Below are positions 7,711 through 14,564 of a DNA stretch of 64,000 nt, piece after piece. Source of the stretch: Saprospiraceae bacterium UBA2329 (GTDB taxonomy: Bacteria > Bacteroidota > Bacteroidia > Chitinophagales > Saprospiraceae); the NCBI GenBank assembly GCA_002344975.1, contig DDUV01000032.1, positions 58,939 through 122,938 of the forward strand, written 5' to 3'. Position numbers and translations under genes: made by a program. A model generated the notes under the pieces. The model was not told where the DNA came from and did no database searches. It saw only the letters and a program-made list of their open reading frames with translations. How positions within the stretch are numbered: position 1 is the stretch's first letter; each line of letters opens with the position of its first letter.

Positions 7711-9159
7711 ATGACCATACAGGAAAAAGTCAACATAACCATGCAACGCGCCGGCGCGGCAGCCGAAGCCTGGAGCCAATCGGCCCCCGAACTGCGCGCC
7801 CGCTTTCTCGAGACCATCGCCACCGAAATGGAAGCGCTGGACAGTATCCTGATTCAAACGGCCATGCAGGAAACCAACTTGGACGAAGCCCGCCTCACCG
7901 GCGAACGCATGCGCACCACCGGCCAACTGCGCATGTACGCGGCCATGCTGCGCGAAGGCTCCTGGGTAGAGGCCGCCATAGATACCGCACAGGAAGCCCG
8001 TCCCGACCTGCGCAAAATGTACACCGCGCTGGGGCCGGTGGCGGTATTCGGCGCCTCCAATTTTCCGCTGGCCTACTCCACTGCCGGCGGCGACACGGCC
8101 TCTGCGCTGGCTGCCGGTTGCCCCGTAGTAGTGAAGGCGCATCCTGCCCACCCGCGCACTTCAATGCTGGTGGCCGGGGCCATTGATCGGGCAGCCGATA
8201 CCTGTGATGTTCCGACCGGCGTATTTCAACACCTTGAAGATGAGGGATTTGACACCGGAAAATATTTGGTCATGCACCCGCAAACCCGCGCGGTGGGCTT
8301 CACCGGCTCGCTGTCGGGCGGCATGGCGCTGCACGGCTATGCACAGCAACGCCCCGACCCCATCCCCGTTTTTGCCGAGATGGGCAGTGTCAATCCGATG
8401 CTCGTTTTGACCGAAGCCGTATCGAAGCGGGGAGAGGCCATCGCGCAGACTTGCGCAGGTTCCATCACGCTGGGCATGGGGCAGTTTTGTACCAATCCGG
8501 GCCTGATGATGGGCATAGATTGCATGGGGCTGCGGCATTTCATCGAGGTGCTGGGACAACATATTGCGCAAGCCAAACCGGCTCCCATGCTGCACGAGGG
8601 CATCAGCCGAAACTATGTGGAAAAATTGGCCCAAACCCTCGGCAGCAAAGGCGTATATCTCGCCGGGCAGTCCGACGCAGGCGCGCCCTCGGCAGCCGTA
8701 GCCTGGGTGTCGGGCGACGACTTTTTACAAAATCCACACCTGCACGAAGAGGTCTTCGGGCCGTTTTCGCTCATGGTGATCTGCAAAGACGCCGCCCAAT
8801 TGGCGCAGGCATTGGACGCGCTCGGCGGCCAGCTCACCTGCTCGCTCTGGGCCGAACCGGAAGACTTGCAGGCCATGCCCGAACTGATGAGCATCGCCCG
8901 CCGCAAAGCCGGCCGCATCGTCCTCAACGGCGTGCCCACCGGCGTGGCCGTAGCGCCTGCCATGACGCACGGCGGCCCTTTCCCGGCCAGCACCGACAGC
9001 CGCTTCACCGCAGTGGGCATCCACGCCGTTCGTCGTTGGGTGAGGCCGGTTTCGTTCCAAAACTTCAGCGACGAACTGCTGCCCGACGAACTCAAAAACA
9101 AAAACCTGCGCGGCATCTGGCGCTTGGTCAACAACTCCTGGACGCGGGATGACATTTGA
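7711..9159 (+). CDS. NADP+-dependent aldehyde dehydrogenase, 2,5-dioxovalerate (alpha-ketoglutarate semialdehyde) dehydrogenase type
   Basis: 482 residues. The catalytic pair is in the usual context: Glu223 in PVFAEMGSVNP and Cys260 in GMGQFCTNPG. The substrate and cofactor region AVFGASNFPLAYSTAGGDTAS and the truncated ALDH C-terminus match the KGSADH/2,5-dioxovalerate dehydrogenase branch, which oxidises alpha-ketoglutarate semialdehyde to 2-oxoglutarate in sugar-acid or hydroxyproline catabolism. No sugar-acid or hydroxyproline genes lie nearby, so the pathway is uncertain. It follows the helical protein gene by 51 bp and could be in the same transcript. The start is the ATG at 7711, preceded by an A-rich stretch. 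Confidence 0.85.
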   Translation: MTIQEKVNITMQRAGAAAEAWSQSAPELRARFLETIATEMEALDSILIQTAMQETNLDEARLTGERMRTTGQLRMYAAMLREGSWVEAAIDTAQEARPDLRKMYTALGPVAVFGASNFPLAYSTAGGDTASALAAGCPVVVKAHPAHPRTSMLVAGAIDRAADTCDVPTGVFQHLEDEGFDTGKYLVMHPQTRAVGFTGSLSGGMALHGYAQQRPDPIPVFAEMGSVNPMLVLTEAVSKRGEAIAQTCAGSITLGMGQFCTNPGLMMGIDCMGLRHFIEVLGQHIAQAKPAPMLHEGISRNYVEKLAQTLGSKGVYLAGQSDAGAPSAAVAWVSGDDFLQNPHLHEEVFGPFSLMVICKDAAQLAQALDALGGQLTCSLWAEPEDLQAMPELMSIARRKAGRIVLNGVPTGVAVAPAMTHGGPFPASTDSRFTAVGIHAVRRWVRPVSFQNFSDELLPDELKNKNLRGIWRLVNNSWTRDDI

Positions 9160-9160
9160 A

Positions 9161-9682
9161 GCGGTAGGCGGTAGGCAGTGGGCAGTGGGCGGTAGGCGGT
9201 GGGCAGTAGGCAGTAATTTTTAACTAAAAAAAATACAAGGAAGATGGACTTTAGAGATTTGCACGCTTACAAACTTGGTTTTGAGTTAGCCATGGAGATT
9301 TTCAAGGTGAGTAAGAAATTTCCTAAAGAAGAGACCTACTCCCTTATAGATCAGATATGTAGAAGTTCGCAATCTGTGTGTGCCAACATTGCGGAAGCGT
9401 ACAGAAAAAGGCAGTATCCGGCGCACTATGCGAGCAAACTTTCCGATAGCGACGCTGAAAACGCAGACACTTTGGCGTGGTTGGAGTTTGCACTGGAATG
9501 CGAATATATTGACAAAAACACCTATGAAGACTTGGTTGCCAACAATCAATCCGTTGGAAATCTCATAGGCTATATGATGAATAATCCTCAAAAATTTGGC
9601 GTCAAATAACCGCACACCGCCTACTGCATACTGCACACCGCATACCGCTTACTGCACACCGCCAACCGCACACCGCCTACTG
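9161..9682. mobile_element. Candidate cassette: four-helix-bundle gene between inverted simple-repeat arrays
   Basis: The left array (9161-9214) is made of units such as GGCGGTAGGCAGTGGGCAGT. The right array (9610-9682) is the complementary vocabulary (CCGCACACCGCCTACTGCATAC). The two ends are therefore imperfect inverted repeats around a single AT-richer gene. This echoes 23S rRNA intervening sequences, in which an S23-type ORF sits between inverted repeats. No transposase is present. That this is a mobile unit is inference. Confidence 0.4.
9244..9609 (+). CDS. Four-helix bundle protein (23S rRNA intervening-sequence protein, S23/IVP family)
   Basis: 121 residues, MDFRDLHAYKLGFELAMEIF... 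with LIDQICRSSQSVCANIAEAY (residues about 38-57) and YLAKLSDSDAE-like text, the hallmark of S23/IVP four-helix-bundle proteins. Family members are encoded within 23S rRNA intervening sequences of some bacteria and as free-standing genes in many Bacteroidota; a relative (Avd) is an accessory protein of diversity-generating retroelements. No reverse transcriptase or variable repeat is nearby. Codon use is visibly more AT-rich than in the flanking genes, and both sides carry simple-repeat arrays in opposite orientation. It is closely framed by the aldehyde dehydrogenase stop (9159) and the NRDE gene start (9686). Molecular function of free-standing copies is unknown. Confidence 0.9.
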   Translation: MDFRDLHAYKLGFELAMEIFKVSKKFPKEETYSLIDQICRSSQSVCANIAEAYRKRQYPAHYASKLSDSDAENADTLAWLEFALECEYIDKNTYEDLVANNQSVGNLIGYMMNNPQKFGVK

Positions 9683-9685
9683 AAA

Positions 9686-10384
9686 ATGTGTACCGTCACC
9701 TACCTGCCGAAAGGCCCAGACCACGAATGGCTGCTCAGTTCCAACCGGGATGAAGCGCCCCACCGCGCCGCGCACGGCATCCAACGCAGGCCGGGCCTCC
9801 TGTTTCCTCAGGATATGGGGGCCGGAGGCACCTGGATAGCCGCCCACGAGCAGGGCCGCGCCGCCGTATTGCTCAACGGAGCTTTCGGTCTGCATCAACG
9901 CCGCCCGCCTTACAGGCTCAGTCGCGGACTCATGGTGTTGCAATATTTTGAGTTTGCCGATGTGGCGGAGTTTGTGCAATACTTTGAATTCCACGGATTG
10001 GAGCCGTTCACCTTCATCATCCGGGAGCCAGCCGGGCTGTACGAAATCCGCTGGGACGAGCAGCACCTGCATCACAAACTATTGCCTTCAGATGAACCGC
10101 ATATCTGGGCATCGGCCACCCTGTACGGGCCGGAACCGCAGCAGAAACGCCGCCGGTGGTTCGCAGAATGGCTCCAAAAAGATGCGCTCAAAGACCAGCA
10201 GGATGTTCTCCGCTGGCACCGCCACACCGGCGACGGCGACGCCTGGAACGACTTAGTAATGAACCGAAACGGCATGGTGCAAACGGTGAGCATCACCAGC
10301 ATAGCCCAAAGGGGGAACGCCATGAGCATGATTTTTCAGGATTTGTTGAGCGGTAACGAACAGCAGGAAAGCATGGAGATGTAG
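9686..10384 (+). CDS. NRDE / TANGO2-family protein
   Basis: 232 residues, starting MCTVTYLPKGPDHEWLLSSN at 9686. Upstream in-frame sequence is translated repeat array (CTPHTAYCTPPTAHR) and is not protein-like. The defining N-R-D-E motif is present in SSNRDEAPHR near residue 20, with Cys2 exposed after Met removal, as in N-terminal-nucleophile-like members of the family (TANGO2/NRDE). Bacterial members are cytosolic and their biochemical role is not settled; haem handling has been proposed for TANGO2 relatives. The start codon lies 4 nt after the right-hand array of the four-helix-bundle cassette, so its leader has been shaped by that array. Confidence 0.85.
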   Translation: MCTVTYLPKGPDHEWLLSSNRDEAPHRAAHGIQRRPGLLFPQDMGAGGTWIAAHEQGRAAVLLNGAFGLHQRRPPYRLSRGLMVLQYFEFADVAEFVQYFEFHGLEPFTFIIREPAGLYEIRWDEQHLHHKLLPSDEPHIWASATLYGPEPQQKRRRWFAEWLQKDALKDQQDVLRWHRHTGDGDAWNDLVMNRNGMVQTVSITSIAQRGNAMSMIFQDLLSGNEQQESMEM

Positions 10385-10441
10385 AGGACGAGGGCGGGCG
10401 AGCGCGCCAGGGATAGCAACGAAATGGCGGCGGTCGGGGAT

Positions 10442-10490
10442 AGAGCTGTTAGCTTTAGCACGGCAATAGCCCGATAAAGCTAACAGCTCT
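10442..10490. repeat. Palindromic extragenic element, copy 2 (16-bp arms)
   Basis: Arms AGAGCTGTTAGCTTTA (10442-10457) and its reverse complement (10475-10490) are identical to those at 3604-3651; the 17-nt loop differs. It lies in the 245-bp gap between the NRDE gene and paaZ. Confidence 0.85.
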
Positions 10491-10519
10491 GCGGGGAGCC
10501 GCCATGCAGTGGATAGCCC

Positions 10520-10580
10520 GACCCGCCTACCCGCCGGCTCCCTCCTTTGGAGGGTCGGGGAGGCAGGTAGAGGCGGGTGG
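10520..10580. repeat. CCCTCCTTTGGAGGG-type intergenic repeat, copy 1
   Basis: Contains GGCTCCCTCCTTTGGAGGG followed by TCGGGGAGGCAGGTAGAGGC. A close copy lies at 28535-28585. Self-complementary CCCTCCTTTGGAGGG can form a compact hairpin. Confidence 0.7.
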
Positions 10581-10629
10581 CGCCCCCATCTGATTGTATA
10601 AAAAAAATTGCCATAAACCATTCAAAACC

Positions 10630-12672
10630 ATGAATCTACACAATTACATCCTCGGCCGATGGACGCCCCACGAAGGCGCCGGTATTCCGCAATACGATGC
10701 TGTGACCGGCGAGGTGATCTGCACCGCAAGCAGCGATGGCCTCGATTTTGCCGCCATTGCCGACTTCGCGCGCCAAACCGGCAGCCCCGCCCTGCGCCGC
10801 ATGACCTTTCAGGAGCGCGGCCGTATGCTCAAGGCCCTGGCCCTGCACCTCAACGAAATCAAAGAAAAATACTACCCGCTGAGCTACCGCACCGGGGCCA
10901 CCCGCGCCGACAGTTGGATAGACATAGACGGCGGCATCGGCACCGTGTTTGCGTACGCGAGTCTGCGCCGCAAACTGCCCGATACGCCCTGGTATGTGGA
11001 CGGCGAGCAGGCCAAACTCTCGCGCGAGGGCACCTTCATCGGCCACCACCTGATGACGCCCAAACCCGGCGTGGCCATCCACATCAATGCGTTCAACTTC
11101 CCCATCTGGGGCATGTTGGAGAAGCTGTCTGTCAACCTCTTAGCCGGCGTGCCTGCCATTGTGAAACCCTCTGAAATCACTTCCTTTCTGGCAGAGGCGG
11201 TCGTGCGAGACATCATCGCATCGGGCATACTGCCGCAGGGCGCGCTGCAACTGATTTGCGGTACTGGCGTGGGCATCCTCGATCCGGTGGGGCCGCAGGA
11301 TGTGGTCACGTTTACCGGTTCTGCCGAGACCGGGCGGATGCTCAAAACGCTGCCTTCCATCATCGAACATTCGACGCCGTTCAACATGGAGGCCGACAGC
11401 CTCAACGCTGCCATCCTCGGTGCGGACGCTGCGCCCGGTACGCCCGAATTTGACCTCTTCATCAAAGAAGTGCGCCGCGAAATGACCGCCAAAGCCGGAC
11501 AGAAATGTACCGCCATTCGCCGCATCATCGTGCCGGAGCCAATGGTGGATGCCGTGCAGGAGGCGCTGGCCCGCGAATTGGTGAAAACCGCCATCGGCGA
11601 CCCGCGTGCAGAAGGGGTACGCATGGGCGCCTTGGTGAATCGCGAGCAGGCTGGCGAGGTGCGCCGCCGCGTAGAAATGCTCAGTGCACACACGCCCATT
11701 GTCATCGGCGATTTGGTGGAGTTTGAGGTCATCGGGGCCGACAAAAACAAGGGGGCGTTTTTTGCGCCCATCGTCATGCTCAACGAAAAACCTTTTCATT
11801 TTCAGGACAGCCACTCGGTGGAAGCTTTCGGGCCGGTGAGCACCATCATGCCGTATCGCAGCATAGAGGAAGCGGTGGAATTGGCCAATATGGGCAAAGG
11901 CTCGTTGGTGAGCACCATTGCCACTTTTGACGAAAACACAGCCCGCGAGTATGTCTTCGGCACGGCGCCCTATCATGGCCGCATCCTCATCTTGAACCGA
12001 GAGAGCGGCAAGGAGAGCACCGGGCACGGTTCGCCCATGCCTTTGCTGGTACATGGAGGGCCGGGCCGGGCGGGCGGCGGCGAGGAAATGGGCGGTTTGC
12101 GGGGCATCCGGCACTACCTGCAACGCACGGCCATACAGGGCCACCCCAGCATGATAACGGCCATCGGCGGAGTGTATCAGCAGGGCGGGCGGCAGACAGA
12201 AGCAGCGGTGCATCCGTTCAGCCGGCATTTCGAGGACTTGTTCATTGGGGAAACCCTCACCACGGCCCGCCACACGGTGACGGAGGCCGATATTGTGAAT
12301 TTTGCCAATCTGAGCGGTGACCATTTCTACGCGCATACCGATGTGACGGCGCTGGAAGGCACGCCTTTCGAGACGCGGGTGGCGCATGGCTACTGGGTGT
12401 TGTCGAAGGCGGCGGGCTTGTTTGTGCAAGCCAAAAAGGGGCCGGTTTTGTTGAATTACGGCCTCGAAGAATGCCGTTTTACGAAACCGGTGTATCCTGG
12501 CATGACCATCGGGGTGCGCCTGACGGTGAAGGAAAAGACGGCGCAGGAAAAACGCGATGAAACGGATGTGCGCAAGGGCATTGTGAAATGGTTGGTGGAT
12601 GTGTATGACGAGACGGGCGAAACGGTGGCCATTGCTACGATTTTGACGATGGTGAAGATGCGGGAGCAGTAA
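10630..12672 (+). CDS. paaZ: PaaZ bifunctional oxepin-CoA hydrolase / 3-oxo-5,6-dehydrosuberyl-CoA semialdehyde dehydrogenase
   Basis: 680 residues, essentially the length of E. coli PaaZ (681). The N-terminal aldehyde dehydrogenase domain has Glu254 (FNMEADSLNAA) and Cys293 (AGQKCTAIRR). The C-terminal MaoC-like hydratase domain has the Asp-His pair in LSGDHFYAHTD (D564, H569, spaced as in E. coli). The enzyme opens the oxepin-CoA ring and oxidises the resulting semialdehyde in aerobic phenylacetate degradation. Other paa genes are not in this window, so the pathway may be encoded elsewhere. The start is the ATG at 10630 (MNLHNYILGRW); the longer frame from 10594 adds a poor leader. Confidence 0.95.
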   Translation: MNLHNYILGRWTPHEGAGIPQYDAVTGEVICTASSDGLDFAAIADFARQTGSPALRRMTFQERGRMLKALALHLNEIKEKYYPLSYRTGATRADSWIDIDGGIGTVFAYASLRRKLPDTPWYVDGEQAKLSREGTFIGHHLMTPKPGVAIHINAFNFPIWGMLEKLSVNLLAGVPAIVKPSEITSFLAEAVVRDIIASGILPQGALQLICGTGVGILDPVGPQDVVTFTGSAETGRMLKTLPSIIEHSTPFNMEADSLNAAILGADAAPGTPEFDLFIKEVRREMTAKAGQKCTAIRRIIVPEPMVDAVQEALARELVKTAIGDPRAEGVRMGALVNREQAGEVRRRVEMLSAHTPIVIGDLVEFEVIGADKNKGAFFAPIVMLNEKPFHFQDSHSVEAFGPVSTIMPYRSIEEAVELANMGKGSLVSTIATFDENTAREYVFGTAPYHGRILILNRESGKESTGHGSPMPLLVHGGPGRAGGGEEMGGLRGIRHYLQRTAIQGHPSMITAIGGVYQQGGRQTEAAVHPFSRHFEDLFIGETLTTARHTVTEADIVNFANLSGDHFYAHTDVTALEGTPFETRVAHGYWVLSKAAGLFVQAKKGPVLLNYGLEECRFTKPVYPGMTIGVRLTVKEKTAQEKRDETDVRKGIVKWLVDVYDETGETVAIATILTMVKMREQ

Positions 12673-12685
12673 GAACATTTTCCTA

Positions 12686-12693
12686 TACCTTTG
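12686..12693 (+). promoter_or_regulatory. -7 promoter element for the GT-C gene
   Basis: TACCTTTG matches TAnnTTTG and is followed by GGCCGCAA; the ATG at 12713 is 19 nt downstream. Confidence 0.5.
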
Positions 12694-12712
12694 GCCGCAA
12701 ATTCTTTCATAC

Positions 12713-14176
12713 ATGGAGCCATTTGCCACCCATACCAACCGAAACCTTCGCCTGCCCATAGCGCTCACTGCCATAGCCGCCGTATTGTGGTGTTTTGCGG
12801 TTGCCAAAGCCCATTTCGCCTCGATGACCCACGACGAGGCATCCACTTATTTCCACCATATACAGTCGGGATTTTTCAAGTGTTTTTACTCGCCCGATTG
12901 TTGGAAAAGCGCCAACAACCACCTGTTCAATACCCTGCTGTGGCAACAGACGATAAAATGGCTGGGGCCGACGGAGTTGGGAATGCGCCTGCCCAATTTG
13001 CTGGGGCACTTGGTATTCCTCGGCAGCAGCGCGTTTCTCGTTTTGAGGATGACGACGCGCTTTTTGCCTGGGCTGGCGGCCTTTGCAGTGCTCAATTTCA
13101 ATCCTTTTTTGCTCGATTTCTTTTCGTTGGCGCGGGGCTACGGGCTGTGTGCCGGTTTCGTGATGGCGGCCATTGCTTTTTGGTGGGCGTGGCAACAGGG
13201 GCGCACCGACCGGTATTTGGTGCTGTGTTGCGCGGCATTGGTGTTGGCCATACTGAGCAATTTTGTAGCGTTCAACGTATTTCTGGCTGTAGGCGGCGCC
13301 ACGTTTTTGTTGTCGCTGCGCGAGGGGCGGGCCGTGTGGCAGCGCGTGCTGGTCATATTCGGCGGCACGACGGCCCTGCTGGCGTTGATCTTGCACCGGC
13401 CCATTCGCTTTTTGAAACAGGGCGGCGAGTTTCAGTATGGAGCAGGTTCGCTTTGGGAGTCCTTGGAATCGCTCATCAAAGACCCGCTGTACGGCAACGC
13501 GTATTTGGGCGAAGCGACGGTGTCGGTGGCCGCCGGCCTTGTTTATGCAGCTTTTGTGGCGGTATTGGTTGGCAGCCTGTGGGCCTGGTACCGGCAGCCT
13601 GAAAAGAGGGAATACAGCTTTGTGGCAGCTTTGTCGGCGGCGTTTGTACTCAGCATAGCGGGCATGATAGCGCAGCATTATCTCTTGGGGTCGGTGTATT
13701 TGGTGCATCGCACGGCAGTGCCCCTGATGCCTTTGCTGAACGGGGCCATTGCGGCGGGGCTTTTGCTGTGGAGCGGTAAAGTGTCTCGGCAGATAATTCC
13801 TGCGGCCTTGTCGGTGCTTGTTTTGTTGGCCATGACCTGGAATCTGGGGCGCTCGGCCAATGTGCGCTATTTCCGCGAGTGGTGGTATGACGAAAACACG
13901 AAGTCGGTGATGTTGTACCTGAACGACGTGGGCGAGGCGCGCCAAAAGCCGGTGAGCGTGGGTGTGAGTTGGTTGTTTTTTCCTTCGGGAGAGTTTTACC
14001 GGCACACGCTGGCTTTGCCTTTTGTGGAGCAATTGCCCAACAATGCAGAGATCAAGCCCGACGGCGGATACGAATATTACTACATCGAAGAAAGTCAGAA
14101 ACCTACGCTGGGCGAGGCTTATGAGCAGGTGAAGTATTATCAGTGGGGCAGGGTGCTGATGCGGAAGAAGGGGTAG
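12713..14176 (+). CDS. GT-C-fold membrane glycosyltransferase (ArnT/PMT/RgtA-like)
   Basis: 487 residues with about ten hydrophobic segments. The first periplasmic loop carries the acidic motif MTHDEASTY (D41-E42), and a little later comes NNHLFNTLLW. Both are typical of GT-C polyprenyl-phosphate-sugar-dependent enzymes such as PMT/ArnT/RgtA relatives. The C-terminus after the last helix is a soluble tail of about 80 residues. Expected role: transfer of a sugar from a lipid-linked donor to an envelope acceptor. Acceptor and donor cannot be told. It is preceded by its own -7 box and is probably transcribed alone. Confidence 0.8.
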   Translation: MEPFATHTNRNLRLPIALTAIAAVLWCFAVAKAHFASMTHDEASTYFHHIQSGFFKCFYSPDCWKSANNHLFNTLLWQQTIKWLGPTELGMRLPNLLGHLVFLGSSAFLVLRMTTRFLPGLAAFAVLNFNPFLLDFFSLARGYGLCAGFVMAAIAFWWAWQQGRTDRYLVLCCAALVLAILSNFVAFNVFLAVGGATFLLSLREGRAVWQRVLVIFGGTTALLALILHRPIRFLKQGGEFQYGAGSLWESLESLIKDPLYGNAYLGEATVSVAAGLVYAAFVAVLVGSLWAWYRQPEKREYSFVAALSAAFVLSIAGMIAQHYLLGSVYLVHRTAVPLMPLLNGAIAAGLLLWSGKVSRQIIPAALSVLVLLAMTWNLGRSANVRYFREWWYDENTKSVMLYLNDVGEARQKPVSVGVSWLFFPSGEFYRHTLALPFVEQLPNNAEIKPDGGYEYYYIEESQKPTLGEAYEQVKYYQWGRVLMRKKG

Positions 14177-14535
14177 CCGCGGGTATGGCGCGGAGTGGGC
14201 GGTGGCCGCGCCGTGGCGCGGTAAGCGTAGAGTGTGCGGTAGGCGGTTTTCAGAGGTGAGGGGTGAGTGTGTGAGGGTTGGTAATCTGCTTTGCAGTTTA
14301 TCGTCGGGCGGAACCCGAAACGCGGAACCCGAAACCTTGAACCCGGAACCCGAAACCTTGAACCCGAAACACGAAGCTTTTTAACGCGAATTTTAGCGAA
14401 GGGCGCGAAATTCCGCGAACGCGAGGAAAACGCGGCTTGCGGCTTGTAGCCAGCAGCTTACAGCCAGCAGCCGTTCCAACTCGAAACCTTGAACGCGGAA
14501 CCCGAAACCTTGAACCCGCCGTAACCCGAAATTCC
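14177..14535. repeat. Composite intergenic repeat array upstream of mutS
   Basis: The 388-bp gap holds, in order: a GGCCGCGCCGTGGCGCGG palindrome, GCGGTAGGCGG units, an AATCTGCTTTGCAGTTTATC module (related to 5440-5490), several copies of CCCGAAACCTTGAACCCGG, TTAACGCGAATTTTAGCG, AGCCAGCAGCTTACAGCC and again GAACCCGAAACC words. The same words recur in other gaps (20.9, 37.2, 45.8, 48.0, 53.2, 55.8 kb). No gene is visible here. Confidence 0.75.
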
Positions 14536-14536
14536 C

Positions 14537-14544
14537 TATATTTG
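14537..14544 (+). promoter_or_regulatory. -7 promoter element for mutS
   Basis: TATATTTG fits TAnnTTTG, 20 nt before the GTG start. The nearest TTG upstream belongs to a repeat word and is spaced a little too far, so the -33 part is uncertain. Confidence 0.5.
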
Positions 14545-14564
14545 CCCCTCAAAATTTCAACACT

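Noticed and set aside
9244..9609. Diversity-generating retroelement accessory gene (avd)
   Set aside because: The protein fits the wider four-helix-bundle family, but there is no reverse transcriptase, template repeat or variable repeat in the window.
11140..12846. 568-codon frame antisense to paaZ
   Set aside because: paaZ is full length with all active-site residues; the opposite frame is a codon-bias shadow.
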